DNA of 64,000 nt from Aporophyla lueneburgensis (taxonomy: Eukaryota; Arthropoda; Insecta; Lepidoptera; Noctuidae): the NCBI GenBank assembly GCA_932294355.1, contig OW028737.1, positions 27,318,860 to 27,382,859 of the forward strand, read 5' to 3'. The translations under genes were made by a program, and so were the position numbers. Shown here piece by piece: positions 27,301 through 39,300 of this stretch; the first letter of the stretch is position 1; each line of letters begins with the position of its first letter. Under the pieces are notes generated by a model, which was not told the origin of the DNA, ran no database searches, and was given only the letters and a program-made list of their open reading frames with translations.

Positions 27301-30300
27301 ACCTACCTATTTGTATGTCTTCTCAAATATTCGGTGGCATTGGGCTTTCCAACTTATTTATGAATATAGTTCCACTGGTAGGAGATTTTAAACAGATATG
27401 TTACTCACATATACATTTTTGTTTTTTTAATATTTGCAGCAATTTACAACAACTTCCACACAAGTGCCAAAGGTAAGCATATAAATTATACCCTTGTCTT
27501 CATTATTTCCCAATATAGTGAGGTATTTTATTTAAACCTTTTCAAACAGATCAATGGCTAAATAATTAATTTGCGGTCAGGGAAATATATTGTTGGGCTA
27601 AATAACACACTACATCATCCGATAATTCAGTGCAAAAAATCAAAATTTACGCCACTGTCTCGTGATTTCAATACAATTATTCGAATATCGATAAAATGTT
27701 TATCAATACCGCGCTTTTGTCAATGTGTGTCAAGCATCAAAAGATCTTTGATATTTTGTTAGCGCCATTTCATACGACTCATAAAGAATGTCAATTGAAG
27801 TTGTCATCCATTGGCAATTTTAGAAAATTTGGAGGGGTTTGCGGCTCAATGACAACAGCCGGACGGGTTATTTTAAGTTTAAAATACGCGTGTTGCGGTT
27901 CGTCAGTGGGTGACCAACAATTGGACCGATTTAAGCAAAAATATTACAACCCACAACCTCGAATATTTCGAGTTTTTGTGACCTATGTAATCCAAATAAG
28001 GTTTATTTTAACATATCAAAAACTCATAAGGTTTGTGTGGTTTGGAACATTTTTGCTTAAATCGGTCCAATTATACACCGTGACATTTTAGTCGACTTAC
28101 AAAGATTGTCCACTCATTGTATCCGACATAATATACCTCTATGCCTGATTAAAAAAATATTACCATTAATTAAGATAATAGGTCTAAGAAAAATGAATAA
28201 TGCATTAGATTTATGAAACATCCTGTTAATAATGTTTACGTCTCAGATGGTAGAGAACATACCTACCCAGCGCACGAGTCGACTAGATCATTCAATCTCC
28301 GTTTTGCATGAGACAAAATATCAATCTCAGACTACGTCATGCGTCATCATAATGAATAATATTTTTATTTTTTAGTTATTCCAAAAATATGTTTTTTTTT
28401 TAATGTCACCGTGTATAATATCAAGAACCCTCTGAGCCTCGGAAAACTCCTGGTCCCGGCTGTAATTCTTGGATTGTTGGCAGTCGTTTCGGATCGTCAG
28501 GACCCCGAAAATCTGCCAACCAATCTGGCAAAGGGCATGTACAGGTCGATCAATAATAAAAAAAAACATGAAGTACGGCTCAGATAAATAAATAACAATA
28601 TCTGGATGACCGAGCTTTGCTCGTTATTTCTTGGAAAATTGTGTTTAAAATAATAAGTTTATGTTCAAGTTGATTATCGACAAAGTTGGTCATTGAAAAC
28701 ACGAACAAAACGACATTTTATAAAAATGAATCCTAGCTAGATCGATTGATCGCCCCCGAAACCCCCTAAATTTCATGAAAATCGTTCGAGCCGTTTCCGA
28801 GATTCAGATTATATATATATATATACAAAAATTGCTCGTTTAAAGATATAAGATAACTTTGAACTGTTACCGCGAAACTTAACATACTACTACGACAACT
28901 TTTAGACTAGAAGCCAACCTCAACATCGTTGGGAAAAAGTTATACAGTAAGGTTGGAACCCATTTGTATATCTTTTAGAGTAGATTAAGAAATTTTGAGT
29001 ACCACAGATCGTTCCCACTTATTTGTGAATTTATTTCTGCTTTATAGTGAGCATTTTAAACATACTCGTTACCTAATTTAACAAATATTATTATAATAAT
29101 TGCAGCTAATGACGAAGACTTCAACAAAAGAGTCGGGGGTAAGCAAGGAATTCTTCATATTTACCAACATTCAGGAGCCCGAAAGTTTGCCAACTAGTCT
29201 TAGCAAGTGGTATCGTATTACCCAGTAACTGTTTTGTAGAGATCAGATAGGCAGTCGATCCATATACAATAGTCAGTTTCATCCGGTTAGATTGGAAGTA
29301 TAACATACTTGGAAAAACTTCGCAGATGGATTGCTACCTATTTCTATGTCTTCTTAAATATTTGGTGCGACTAGGCGTTTCAACTTCTTTTTGGAGGACA
29401 TTTTAAATAGGTATGTAGCTAACATAGACATTTTATTTTAATATTTCAGAAATTCACGACGACTTCGACGCAAGTGCCAAAGGTAAGCATAAGAATTAAA
29501 CACTTCACTTTATATTTACTAACATAATAAGGTTTTAAAGTTGAAGCTTCAGGCCAAAGGTCAAAATTTACCTGCAGTCAGGGAAACATACTGTCGCGCT
29601 GATTGATACACTTATACTACTACAAGGATCTTTTGGGAAATGATACCCCTCCATTCGTCGGAAAACACGTTATGCCGTTGGTCCTAACTGACACTTGTGG
29701 ATCTTTGAGAGTTTTTACCGATCTTCAGAAGCTCGAAAGTCTCCCAACCAGTCTTATTTAATGGTATTATAGTACCCAGTTACAGGGTTGTGGAGGCTGA
29801 GCTCCATAGGCAGTCGCGCCATACAAAATACTGGTAGTCATTTTCATCCGGTTTAATTGGTAGCCGACACGACACCAACATAGTAGTGAAAAGACTAGCT
29901 GGATAGATTGGTACCAATTTGTGTGGCTCAAGTATTATTTATATTATTTTGGTAATTAATGTTAAGTTGTAATATTTAGATTATTCACTTAGGTAATAAT
30001 TACGTTAATTAATACCGTCTAAGTAGTGCCAACTTATGTGTGATTTAAGTTTTGCTTTTAAGTGAACATTGTAAACATGCTCGTTACATACACAGACCGT
30101 TTATTTAACATATTCACAGCAAAAAACGACGCCAAAAGTGCCACTGGTAAGCTGAACATGAATTATACTCTTTTGAATGGGTGACCATCCATTATCTATC
30201 GAGATCTCTTCGTGCCTCGGAAAGCATGTTGAGCCGTTGATCCCGGATATTACTCGTGGATCCCTGACGATCGTTATCGTCAGAAGCCCAACCATGTCAG

Positions 30301-33300
30301 CAAAACTGAAGGGGTCTGCTAGGACCGATGCCTGCCGGAGTCACGTGATTGTTCGAAAGAGATACCGTAACCCTGGCACATGGGCAACTGAAAGAACACG
30401 GGTGGGTTTTAATCAGTAAAAGTCTGACATGCCCTCCCGCTCCGCCCAGAGCGGGAGAAGACATCTGATGATTTCCCATCCAAAAAAAAAGGAAAAAAAA
30501 AGGGGTATCATATCTGCCAGAGTCGCGAGATTTGGTTGAAAGAGATACCGTGGTCCTGGCATATGGGCAACTGAAGGGACACGGGTGGGTTTTAGTCAGT
30601 AAAAGTCTGACACGCCATTCCGCTCCACCCAGAGCGGAAAACGTCATTTTTATGATTTCCCAACCAGAGTAACGTATTACGTAACGTATTACGTTGTCCC
30701 AAGCAAACCCATCCATTTTTGACGTGTCGTTTCTTGTTTATTTTTGGACTGGTTGTAACGTGACTGGTGTCAATAGAATCGTTGCACTCTAAGTTAAATC
30801 TCAGTGGTATTTGGCTCGCGTTTTTGCAAAATGACTATAAAGGAACAGATAATTAATTCAATAAGTGATTATGAGCAACGGGTTTTACTCAAATTTGCTT
30901 GTTTGTGGGACTGGTCTGTAGGTGTTACTCATTCTAATATCCCGAAAGCAGTCGGCAAGAAAGCCTTAGTAAGAAGCACTATAAAAAAATGGATGCGAAA
31001 AATTAGAAGTGGTGAAACTGACGTTGGTGAGCATCGCGGTGGTAACCATACGTCTTTGGCTATAAAAGAAGATAGAATCATCATAATTAAAAATGCATTT
31101 AATGAGTCGAGACACTGGAGTCTATGAACTTTTGCCAATCTATTGGACGTCGCAAAATCAACAATCCAAAGGATTTTCAAACATGACTTGAAAATGAAGA
31201 AATTTCTCGGAAAGTGGGTACCTCATGAACTGACAGAAGCGCAAAAGGAACATATTGTGTTGGCATGTCAGGCGAACTTAGAGCGATATAAGAAGGACAA
31301 ATTACTGGTTTCCAGAAGTATAGCTGTTGATGAAACTTGGGTCGCCCTCTACATGGAACCGGATCGTGAGCAGTCCCGCGTGTGGCTAGCAAAATGGGAG
31401 CCAGTGCCGTCAACGAGCCACCAGCCGACGCACGGCAACAAGATGATGTTGATTATGAGTATGGACTGGGATGGTATAGCCTTCTGGGAGTTGCTGCCTG
31501 AAAATGAGTCTGTCAATTCCGAAAATTATAAACAGTTCCTTGAGAGGCATATACAGCCATGGCTTGATGGAAAGGATTTCAGTACGCCAGTACTGTTACA
31601 TGACAATGCAAAACCCCATAAAGCTCGGACCGTTACGGAATTCCTGCAGATGCAGGGAATTTTGACTTTCGACCCACTCTATTCACCGGATGTTTACCCG
31701 TTGGACTTCAACTGTTTTGCCAGACTGAAGAGGAAGCTAAGAGGGACACACTACAATAGCTGGGATCATTTTCAAGAAACATTGAAATTATCCGTAGCGA
31801 AACTTAATGAACCAAGTCTATGACTGGAGTGCAACAACTGCCAGACCGATGGCAGCATGTAATAAATTGCGAAAGATCTTACATTTAATTAACACATTAA
31901 CAGATATCATAACGCCCAGTAAAGATATAAAACTAAAAAAATAAAATGGATGTGTTTGCTTGGGACAGCCTAATATTACTCAGTCACCGGGTTTGGAAGG
32001 TCAGATGGACCATTGCTCTATGTAAAATACTGGGATTCACTTGCATCCAATTATATATTTCTGCCTAATTGGATGCAGCTGTGTAAAATAAATACCTACT
32101 AATGGAAATCAAATCAAATCAATCAAAATCACATAAAAATAGTTTTATTTCACAAAAACCTATATGGGCACTTATGAAACGTCAGAAGCTAGGTATCTTC
32201 TAAAATATTTGGTACCGCTAGGCGATCCAACTTGTGTATTAAGGCCTGCTTTTAAGAGAGCAATTAAAACATTCTTGTGATCCACAAAGACAATTTATTT
32301 TTTAATATTTGCAGAAAGTTACGGGGACTTCGACAAGTGTGCCATGGGTAAGCATATGAATAATACCTACTCTATTCTTCATATTTAGCAACATGACGCC
32401 ACCGCCTCGTGATTTCGTCACAATTTCCCAAATGTCGACAATTTTTTTATCAGTACTGCCCTTCTGTCAAAGTCATTCAAGCATCCAAATACCGTCTTTA
32501 CTTTTTTGCCGTATAGCCCTTTTATTCGACCTATAAATAACGTCAATTAAAGTTGACACCGATACACTATACAAATATTAATTAAATATTTGCAGGAATT
32601 TACGATGTCTTCGACAAAAGAGGTAAGCACACGAATTATACAATTATCTTCATATTTCCCAACATAATATGGTTTTTCAGTTAAAGCATATCAAATAGAT
32701 TGAGGGCCAAGTACTTAACCTATACTTCATTTAAAATAACATAAGACAGAAGTTAAAAAAGTATCTTTTTAATAAAATATACACTTTGTAATAAAAGTAC
32801 ATTAAACTTGTTACAGTTACGATTACTGCTAAATTTATTAAAATCTATTTATAAACCAGCTGTCACACTATATTATAATCATTTTAACTTTATATCTTAT
32901 GAAATTAAGTGGCTTCCATTAAGATATATTATTTCATTCCAGTTTACTACCATAAAAATGATTTTAAGTTTAAGTTGTCAAGCACACTGGAAGCCAAATA
33001 ACTAACTTACAGTCAAGGCAATACATTATGGGATGAGATTACTATACGTTAGCAGTATAAAGATCTTTTGCTGTATTCGCGCAAAAGTCCATTCACACAA
33101 ACGTCCATTCGCGGAATTGTCTTTTCGCGCAAGTGGCTTCGCGCAAGTGTCCTGTTACCTTTTAAACATTCTCTATACATAGATAGACAAATATTATTTA
33201 AATGTTTGCAGCAAATCTCGACGACTTCAACAAAAATACCAATGGTAAGCTTCCGAATTTTACTCTTTTACATAATTACCAACATAATTAACCTACAGTC

Positions 33301-36300
33301 TTTGAAGTTAAGGCGTACCAAACAAACCCAGAGCCAAGTAATCAACCTATAGTTAATATTGTTTTTGTTGGTCTTATTGAAAAACATCTTACGTACAACA
33401 ATCGTTAGGCGTGTTCAAAAATCATAACTAACGCCACCGTCTCATGATTTCTATACAGTTTCACAATTGTCGACAAATGTTTATCAACAGCGCCCTTCTG
33501 GCAATTTCATTCATACGCCAAAAGATCTTCGTCACTCTATTGCCTTTGGCCATTTTATACAACTTATTTAAAATGTCAATTAAAGTTGTCGTTCTTGAAA
33601 ATTCTAGAAGAATAGGAGGGATTCGTTGCCAAATGATAACTACCAGACGGGATGATTCCCTTGCAACGGTTAGGTGGTACATTTTTTTATATATCTTTTT
33701 TATATATTTATATATCGAGATCCGTCCATGTCTCGGAAAACACGTTTAGCCACTGCTCCCGGTTATCTTTCGAGAATCTTAGACAGTTGTTACGGAAAGA
33801 GCCAGAAAAATTGCCAACAAGTCTCAAATATTGTCCATCGTATTGCCCAGTAACTGGACAGTATTCAGCTACATCTGGTTAGACTGGAACCTGTCCCAAA
33901 CAGATTTAAGAAAAGGTGATGATGGGTGACTCTCTTATCCACACTCTGGCTATCAAAGTCAGCCTAGCTCCACCCAAAAGCACAGAAGCTTTGTAGGAAT
34001 TTCACAGGTTTCGCGGAGAGACCTCATTTTTCTGAGGATGTCTTCTCGTTGAAAAGCCACGCCCTCGCATTCCAGGCTAACGAAGAGGCTGATTTAGAAA
34101 AAGGTTTTGCAGGTTGATTTATTTGTAATGTCTTCTCAAATATTAAGTGCCCCTTGGCATTCCAGCTTATTTGTGAATTTATTCTTGCTTTTTAGAGAGC
34201 ATTTTCTATATGGTCGTTGCCTACATCGAAAATCATTATTTAAATATTTGCAGATATTTACGAAGACTTCGACAAAGGTGCCGGAGGTGAGCAAAGAGTC
34301 CTTCATATTTATCAACATAATTAGGTTTTTATGTTAAACCTTATTAATCATACTGAAGGTCAAAGTTTACCTACAGTCAGGGAAATATACTGTTGGGCTG
34401 ATTGACACACTACGATATTACTACAAGTACAAGGATCTTCTCAGACATGATAATGACCTTCCATTCCTCGGTAAACACGTTAAACCGTTGGACCAGTCTG
34501 TCATTCGAGGATTTTTGACAGTCGTTACGGACCGTTAGAAACACGAAAGACTGCCAACCAGTCTTAGCTAGTGGTATAGTACTACCCAGTTACTGGGTTG
34601 TACAGGTTAGATAGGCAGTCGCTCTATATGTATAAAACACTGATAGTCAATATCCCCCAGTAAGATTGGAAGTATAACATTCTTGAAAAAAGGCTTCGCG
34701 GATGCATTACTACCTATTTCTGTCTTCTCAAATATTAAGTGTTACTAGGCATTCCACCCAATTTGTGAATTTTGTCTTAGTTTATAGAGACCATTTTAAC
34801 CAGGAATGTTATTAACATAGACATCATCATAATGAGCCTATATTGTTCCCACTGCTGGGACCCAGGCCTCCTTTTGGTGAGAGCGATTGGGTCGTAATAT
34901 ACCACGCGAGCCCAGTGCAGGTAGATGTCACATGTCTTGGAATTATTGGTTCTAGGACATGCCGGTTTCCTCACGATATTTTCCTTCACCGTTTTGAGAG
35001 CAGTGGCGATGAAATAATTTACACAAAATAAATCGCCTGCCTGGGTTCAAACCTGCGACCTACAACTCCTAAGTCGAAGCCGATACCAGACAATTTTTTT
35101 TAAATATTTTCAGAAATTTACGACGACTTCGACCCAAGTGCCGCAGGTAAGCATATAAATTATCCCCTCAGCTTCATATTTACTAACATAATTAGGTTTT
35201 TGTGTTAAAGAATATTTTGGGGCATGATACCCCTCTGTTCGTTGGAAATCACGGTGTGCCGTTGGTCCCGGCTATCATATGTGGATCTTTGACAGTTGTT
35301 ATCGATCTTCAGATGCTCGGATGTCTGCCAACCAGTCTTAGTGCTTGGCCTCGTACTACGCAGTATCTAGGTTGTGGACGCTAGATAGGCAGTCACTCCA
35401 TGTTAAAATACTAGTAGGAAACATCATCCGGATAGACCGGAAACTGACGCCAGCCTAGTAGGGAAAAGACTAGGTGGATTGATTGGTACCAATTTGTAGT
35501 GGCTATTCAAGTATTAATAATGTTATTTCGGTAATTAATATAAAGTGGTAATATGTAGATTATTCACTGAGGTAATAGTTAATATAGCTCTCCAGACCGT
35601 ATTTCGTCCACGGCGGCCCATCTCAATGGAGACTAGCCATCGGCGCGGGAGATATTATAGTGCTAAAGTGTGTACACAGGAGCATTTACTCTTCCTTCAC
35701 TCTTACAAACCGATGGGACGGCAATCCGACATGATCGGAGAGAGATCAGGTGTAGGACCAACGGCTTAACGTGCTTTCCGAAGCATGTGGGTATCACACC
35801 GCTAACTTCCAAATTCCGGACTGTTACCAAGAAAGTCCTAATGGGAAAACCCAATACCACTTTGCCCGACCTGGGAATCGAGCCCAGGACCCCACGCTCA
35901 GCAGTTGCACTTGCGACCACGAGACCAACGGGGCAGTTTCTAATAAATACCATCTGGGTAGTGCCAACTGATGAGTAATTTTAGTTTTGCTTTTAAGTGA
36001 GCATTGTAAACATACTCGTAGCCTACACAGACCTTACCTTTATTTTAAATGTTCACAGCAAAAAACGGCGCCAAAACTACAACTGGTAAGCATAACATGA
36101 ATTATACTCTATTGGATGGGTGACCATCCATTATTTATCTGTCGGGACGTCAACTTTATCGGCACCGTCGTCTGATATTATGTGGGCGGATATTAGGGTG
36201 ATAGAGCAAAGAAGAACATTCAATGCACAATAATCACTTTTAATAACAATCAAACACAATAGTCACAATAATAAGGTAAAGCCAAATGAAACGTAGGAGA

Positions 36301-39300
36301 GTTTCTAGGCTGAAGGTTGTCTTCTCTAGGACGGTCGGCAGAGAAATGCCCTTGCCCTGGCGTCTCTGCACTAGCTAGGCTCCGTCGTAGCATAAAGTAG
36401 TCGAGTGCTGACTCGGCCACCGTCTCGTGATTTCAACACAATTTCACACAATTTTAATCATAATGGCCGGTTTTTAGTGCTTTAATAACATTGACAGTAG
36501 GGCTGTCAATATTATTACAGCACCAAAAATCGGCGTTACTTTGTTGCCGTGTATTTCCAATGAATTACAAAAAACGTCAGTTGAAGTTGACACCCATTTC
36601 AAATTCTAATAACACTTAAACAAATATTATTTAAATATTCGCAGCAATTTACGAAGACTTCGACAGTAGAGTCAGAGGTAAGCACACGAATTATACCATT
36701 TTCTTCATATTTAATAACATTTTTTGGTTTTTCATTTAAAGTATAACAAACAAATTGAAAACTTAACCAAGAGTCTTAGTTAGACCAAAATTCTATTGTT
36801 GAGCTGATTGACATACTTCGTTAAAAAAGTACTACTACTATAGAAACTACTTCATATTTTCTAACAAAATTAGCCTTTGAAGTTAAGGCTTAGTAAACAG
36901 ACCGAGGGCCAAGTAATTAACTTATAGTCAGAATATTTTTTTGTTGGGTTGATTGACAAACAACTTACGTACAAAGATCTTTTAGCGCGTGACCGAAATC
37001 AGAACTAACGCCACCTTCGATAAGGATCGTCAGAAGCCCGAAAGTCAGAAACCACCAAGCCAGAACTAGTCTTATCAAGGGTTAGTAGTAGGAGTAGTAT
37101 TACCCAGTAATGCCGTTGCGAAGGTTTGATAAGCAGTCGTGTTATGTAAATGACTGGTATTGAATGATATATTCCAGTCTAACCAAATGCAGCTAACGGC
37201 ATTCGGTTAGACTGGAAGCCAACCCTAACATTGTTGGGAAAATATTAAACCAATTGATTGGTATCTATTTGTGTGTTTATTTTAATATTCAGTTCTTAGT
37301 CGACACTAAATATTTGAATAAAAATAAGAATAGAAATTCACAAATCAGTTTGTGAATTTAGTCCTTAACTTCAGTGAGCATTTTAAATATGCTTATTACG
37401 TACATGGAATAAATATAATTCAAATATCCGCAGCAATCAACGTCCACTTCCACAAAAGTGCCATGGGTAAGCATATTAATTATAATTTTATATTTATATA
37501 TACATATATAGTGAGTTCCAACCCAAGCAGAAAGCACATTACTTTGTATTTTCATTTTACCACCACTCTCTAAACGGTGATGTAAACTATCACGTGAGGA
37601 TATTGGCATGTCCTAGAACCAAAAAAATCGAATCTCTGATACCACTGGACCCGCATGGTGGATATGGCCCACTATTTCTCAGAGGGAGGAGACGTGTGTC
37701 AATGGGAACTTTATACGCTGACTATGCTTTATTTATGAAAATCTATTGCTTGGATGATTGACACACTGCGTATAGTTGTACAAGGATCTGTCGGAGCTTG
37801 ACTAAAATCGGAACCAACGCTACCGTCTCGTTATTTCAATTGAATTGAACAACACATTATTACAAATGTAGAGAAATGTTTACCAATATCCCGCTTTTGC
37901 CTATTGATACACAATATACGAGTATGTATTAATTCCTTCACCCCAATTCTTGTAGCTTTGTAGCCGTAAAGGCAATGTATACGACTTTCCGCTTTCCGTA
38001 CAAATTTTTCTTCATACATAATTATGTCTTTTGTAGACTTAATTTTTAATGTTTTCCAGGCTTTCCTACGAGATCAACATGCCAAGCATGAGGTAAGTTC
38101 TGTCAGGGTCACGGATTAGTTCGAAAGAGGTACCGTGGCCCTGGCATAGGCAAGTGAAGGAACACAGGTGGGTTTTAGTCAGTAAAAGTCTGACACACCC
38201 TTCCAAGTTCCAACCCACAAAAAAAAGCATGAGGTAAGTACATTTTTTCCTGTTCTAAAATATCTTCATGTATTAAGTAAAATTTGATTTACGTAATGTC
38301 CCATGATATTCTAGATTTTGTGATACAAGTAATAATAATTATTGTGTTGATTAATTTTAAACCGTCTTCATTTCACTATTTTTATGCTGTTTTAGGTACG
38401 ATACGCAATATTTTTATTTTAGTGATTTAATTTTATATAAACGGGTAATGATGATTTGTTTGAACGCTCAATACGAGAAAGGGACAAAAGTCACTTGTAG
38501 CACTTTAGCGGAAGAAGAAGAAGAAGAAGAAGCCCTGTTCACGAAACCAGTGTGGAACAGCTCCGAGTGGACCCAACATGCTGCTGCGCCCTGCTGTGCC
38601 TACGACGCAGCTGTATATTTCACGTCTGCACTACACCACGAAGGTTGAGGAGATCGTGGAGTATGTACGAGTGAAAACGAACTTCACTTTGAGGGTCGAG
38701 AAGTTGGAATCGCGCCACAACACGAATTTCAAGTCATTCGTGGTGCGAGTTCCAACTGTACAAATCGAGACCTACCTCAAGGCAGAGTTTTGGCCGAAGG
38801 GTGTCGTGTATCGGCGATTCCGCGGAAGGCTACGCGACACCACGCAGCGCAACACGACGCCGTCACTTCGTGTACAATAGTTTTAAATTGTTTTTTATTT
38901 GTATGTATGTTAGTCTGTAAGGTATTTATGTTATGGGTCTTTGTAGCCCGAAATAAATTGATTTGATTTGATTTGATAAATATCTGATGAATACCTTCGG
39001 AAATAGGAAATGGAACTTTTTAATGGATGGCATCATATTATGTATCTTTATTTTTTTAAATGTATCTCGGAACACAAAACTTTAAAATAGTAAGCCTATG
39101 ATAACGTAAGTTTCTGAAAACTACATGATAATAAAATTTAAATAAAGAATCGCCATGCAATAGCATGGCGATTCTTTATTTAAATTGTATGTTTGCTTTG
39201 CGGCTCCTACTATTCGTACGCTACGGTTTGAAAGAAGAGCGATTCCATCATATTGGACAGCCGTTATTGTGTGACCATCCGCAACTTTCTTAGGACACCA

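Larger units (their letters stand above)
26980..37250 (+). repeat. Dispersed retroposon fragments, family B, in array introns
   Basis: Partial plus-strand copies lie at about 27060-27235, 28420-28555, 29640-29905, 30205-30293, 33722-33895, 34455-34705, 35225-35480 and 37020-37250. Shared words are CCTCGGAAA, CACGTTAAGCCGTTGG, CTGCCAACCAGTCTTA, TTACCCAGTAACTGGGTTGT and GGTTAGACTGGAAG. Further copies lie at 53150-53245, 60600-60850 (minus) and 62105-62290. Several copies were multiplied along with the exon-intron units, so they predate the duplications. Confidence 0.7.

Noticed and set aside
26040..37466. Regularly spaced short repeats that could suggest a CRISPR array
   Set aside because: Spacing varies from about 280 to 2,200 bp, repeats carry splice sites and code in frame, and the DNA is eukaryotic.
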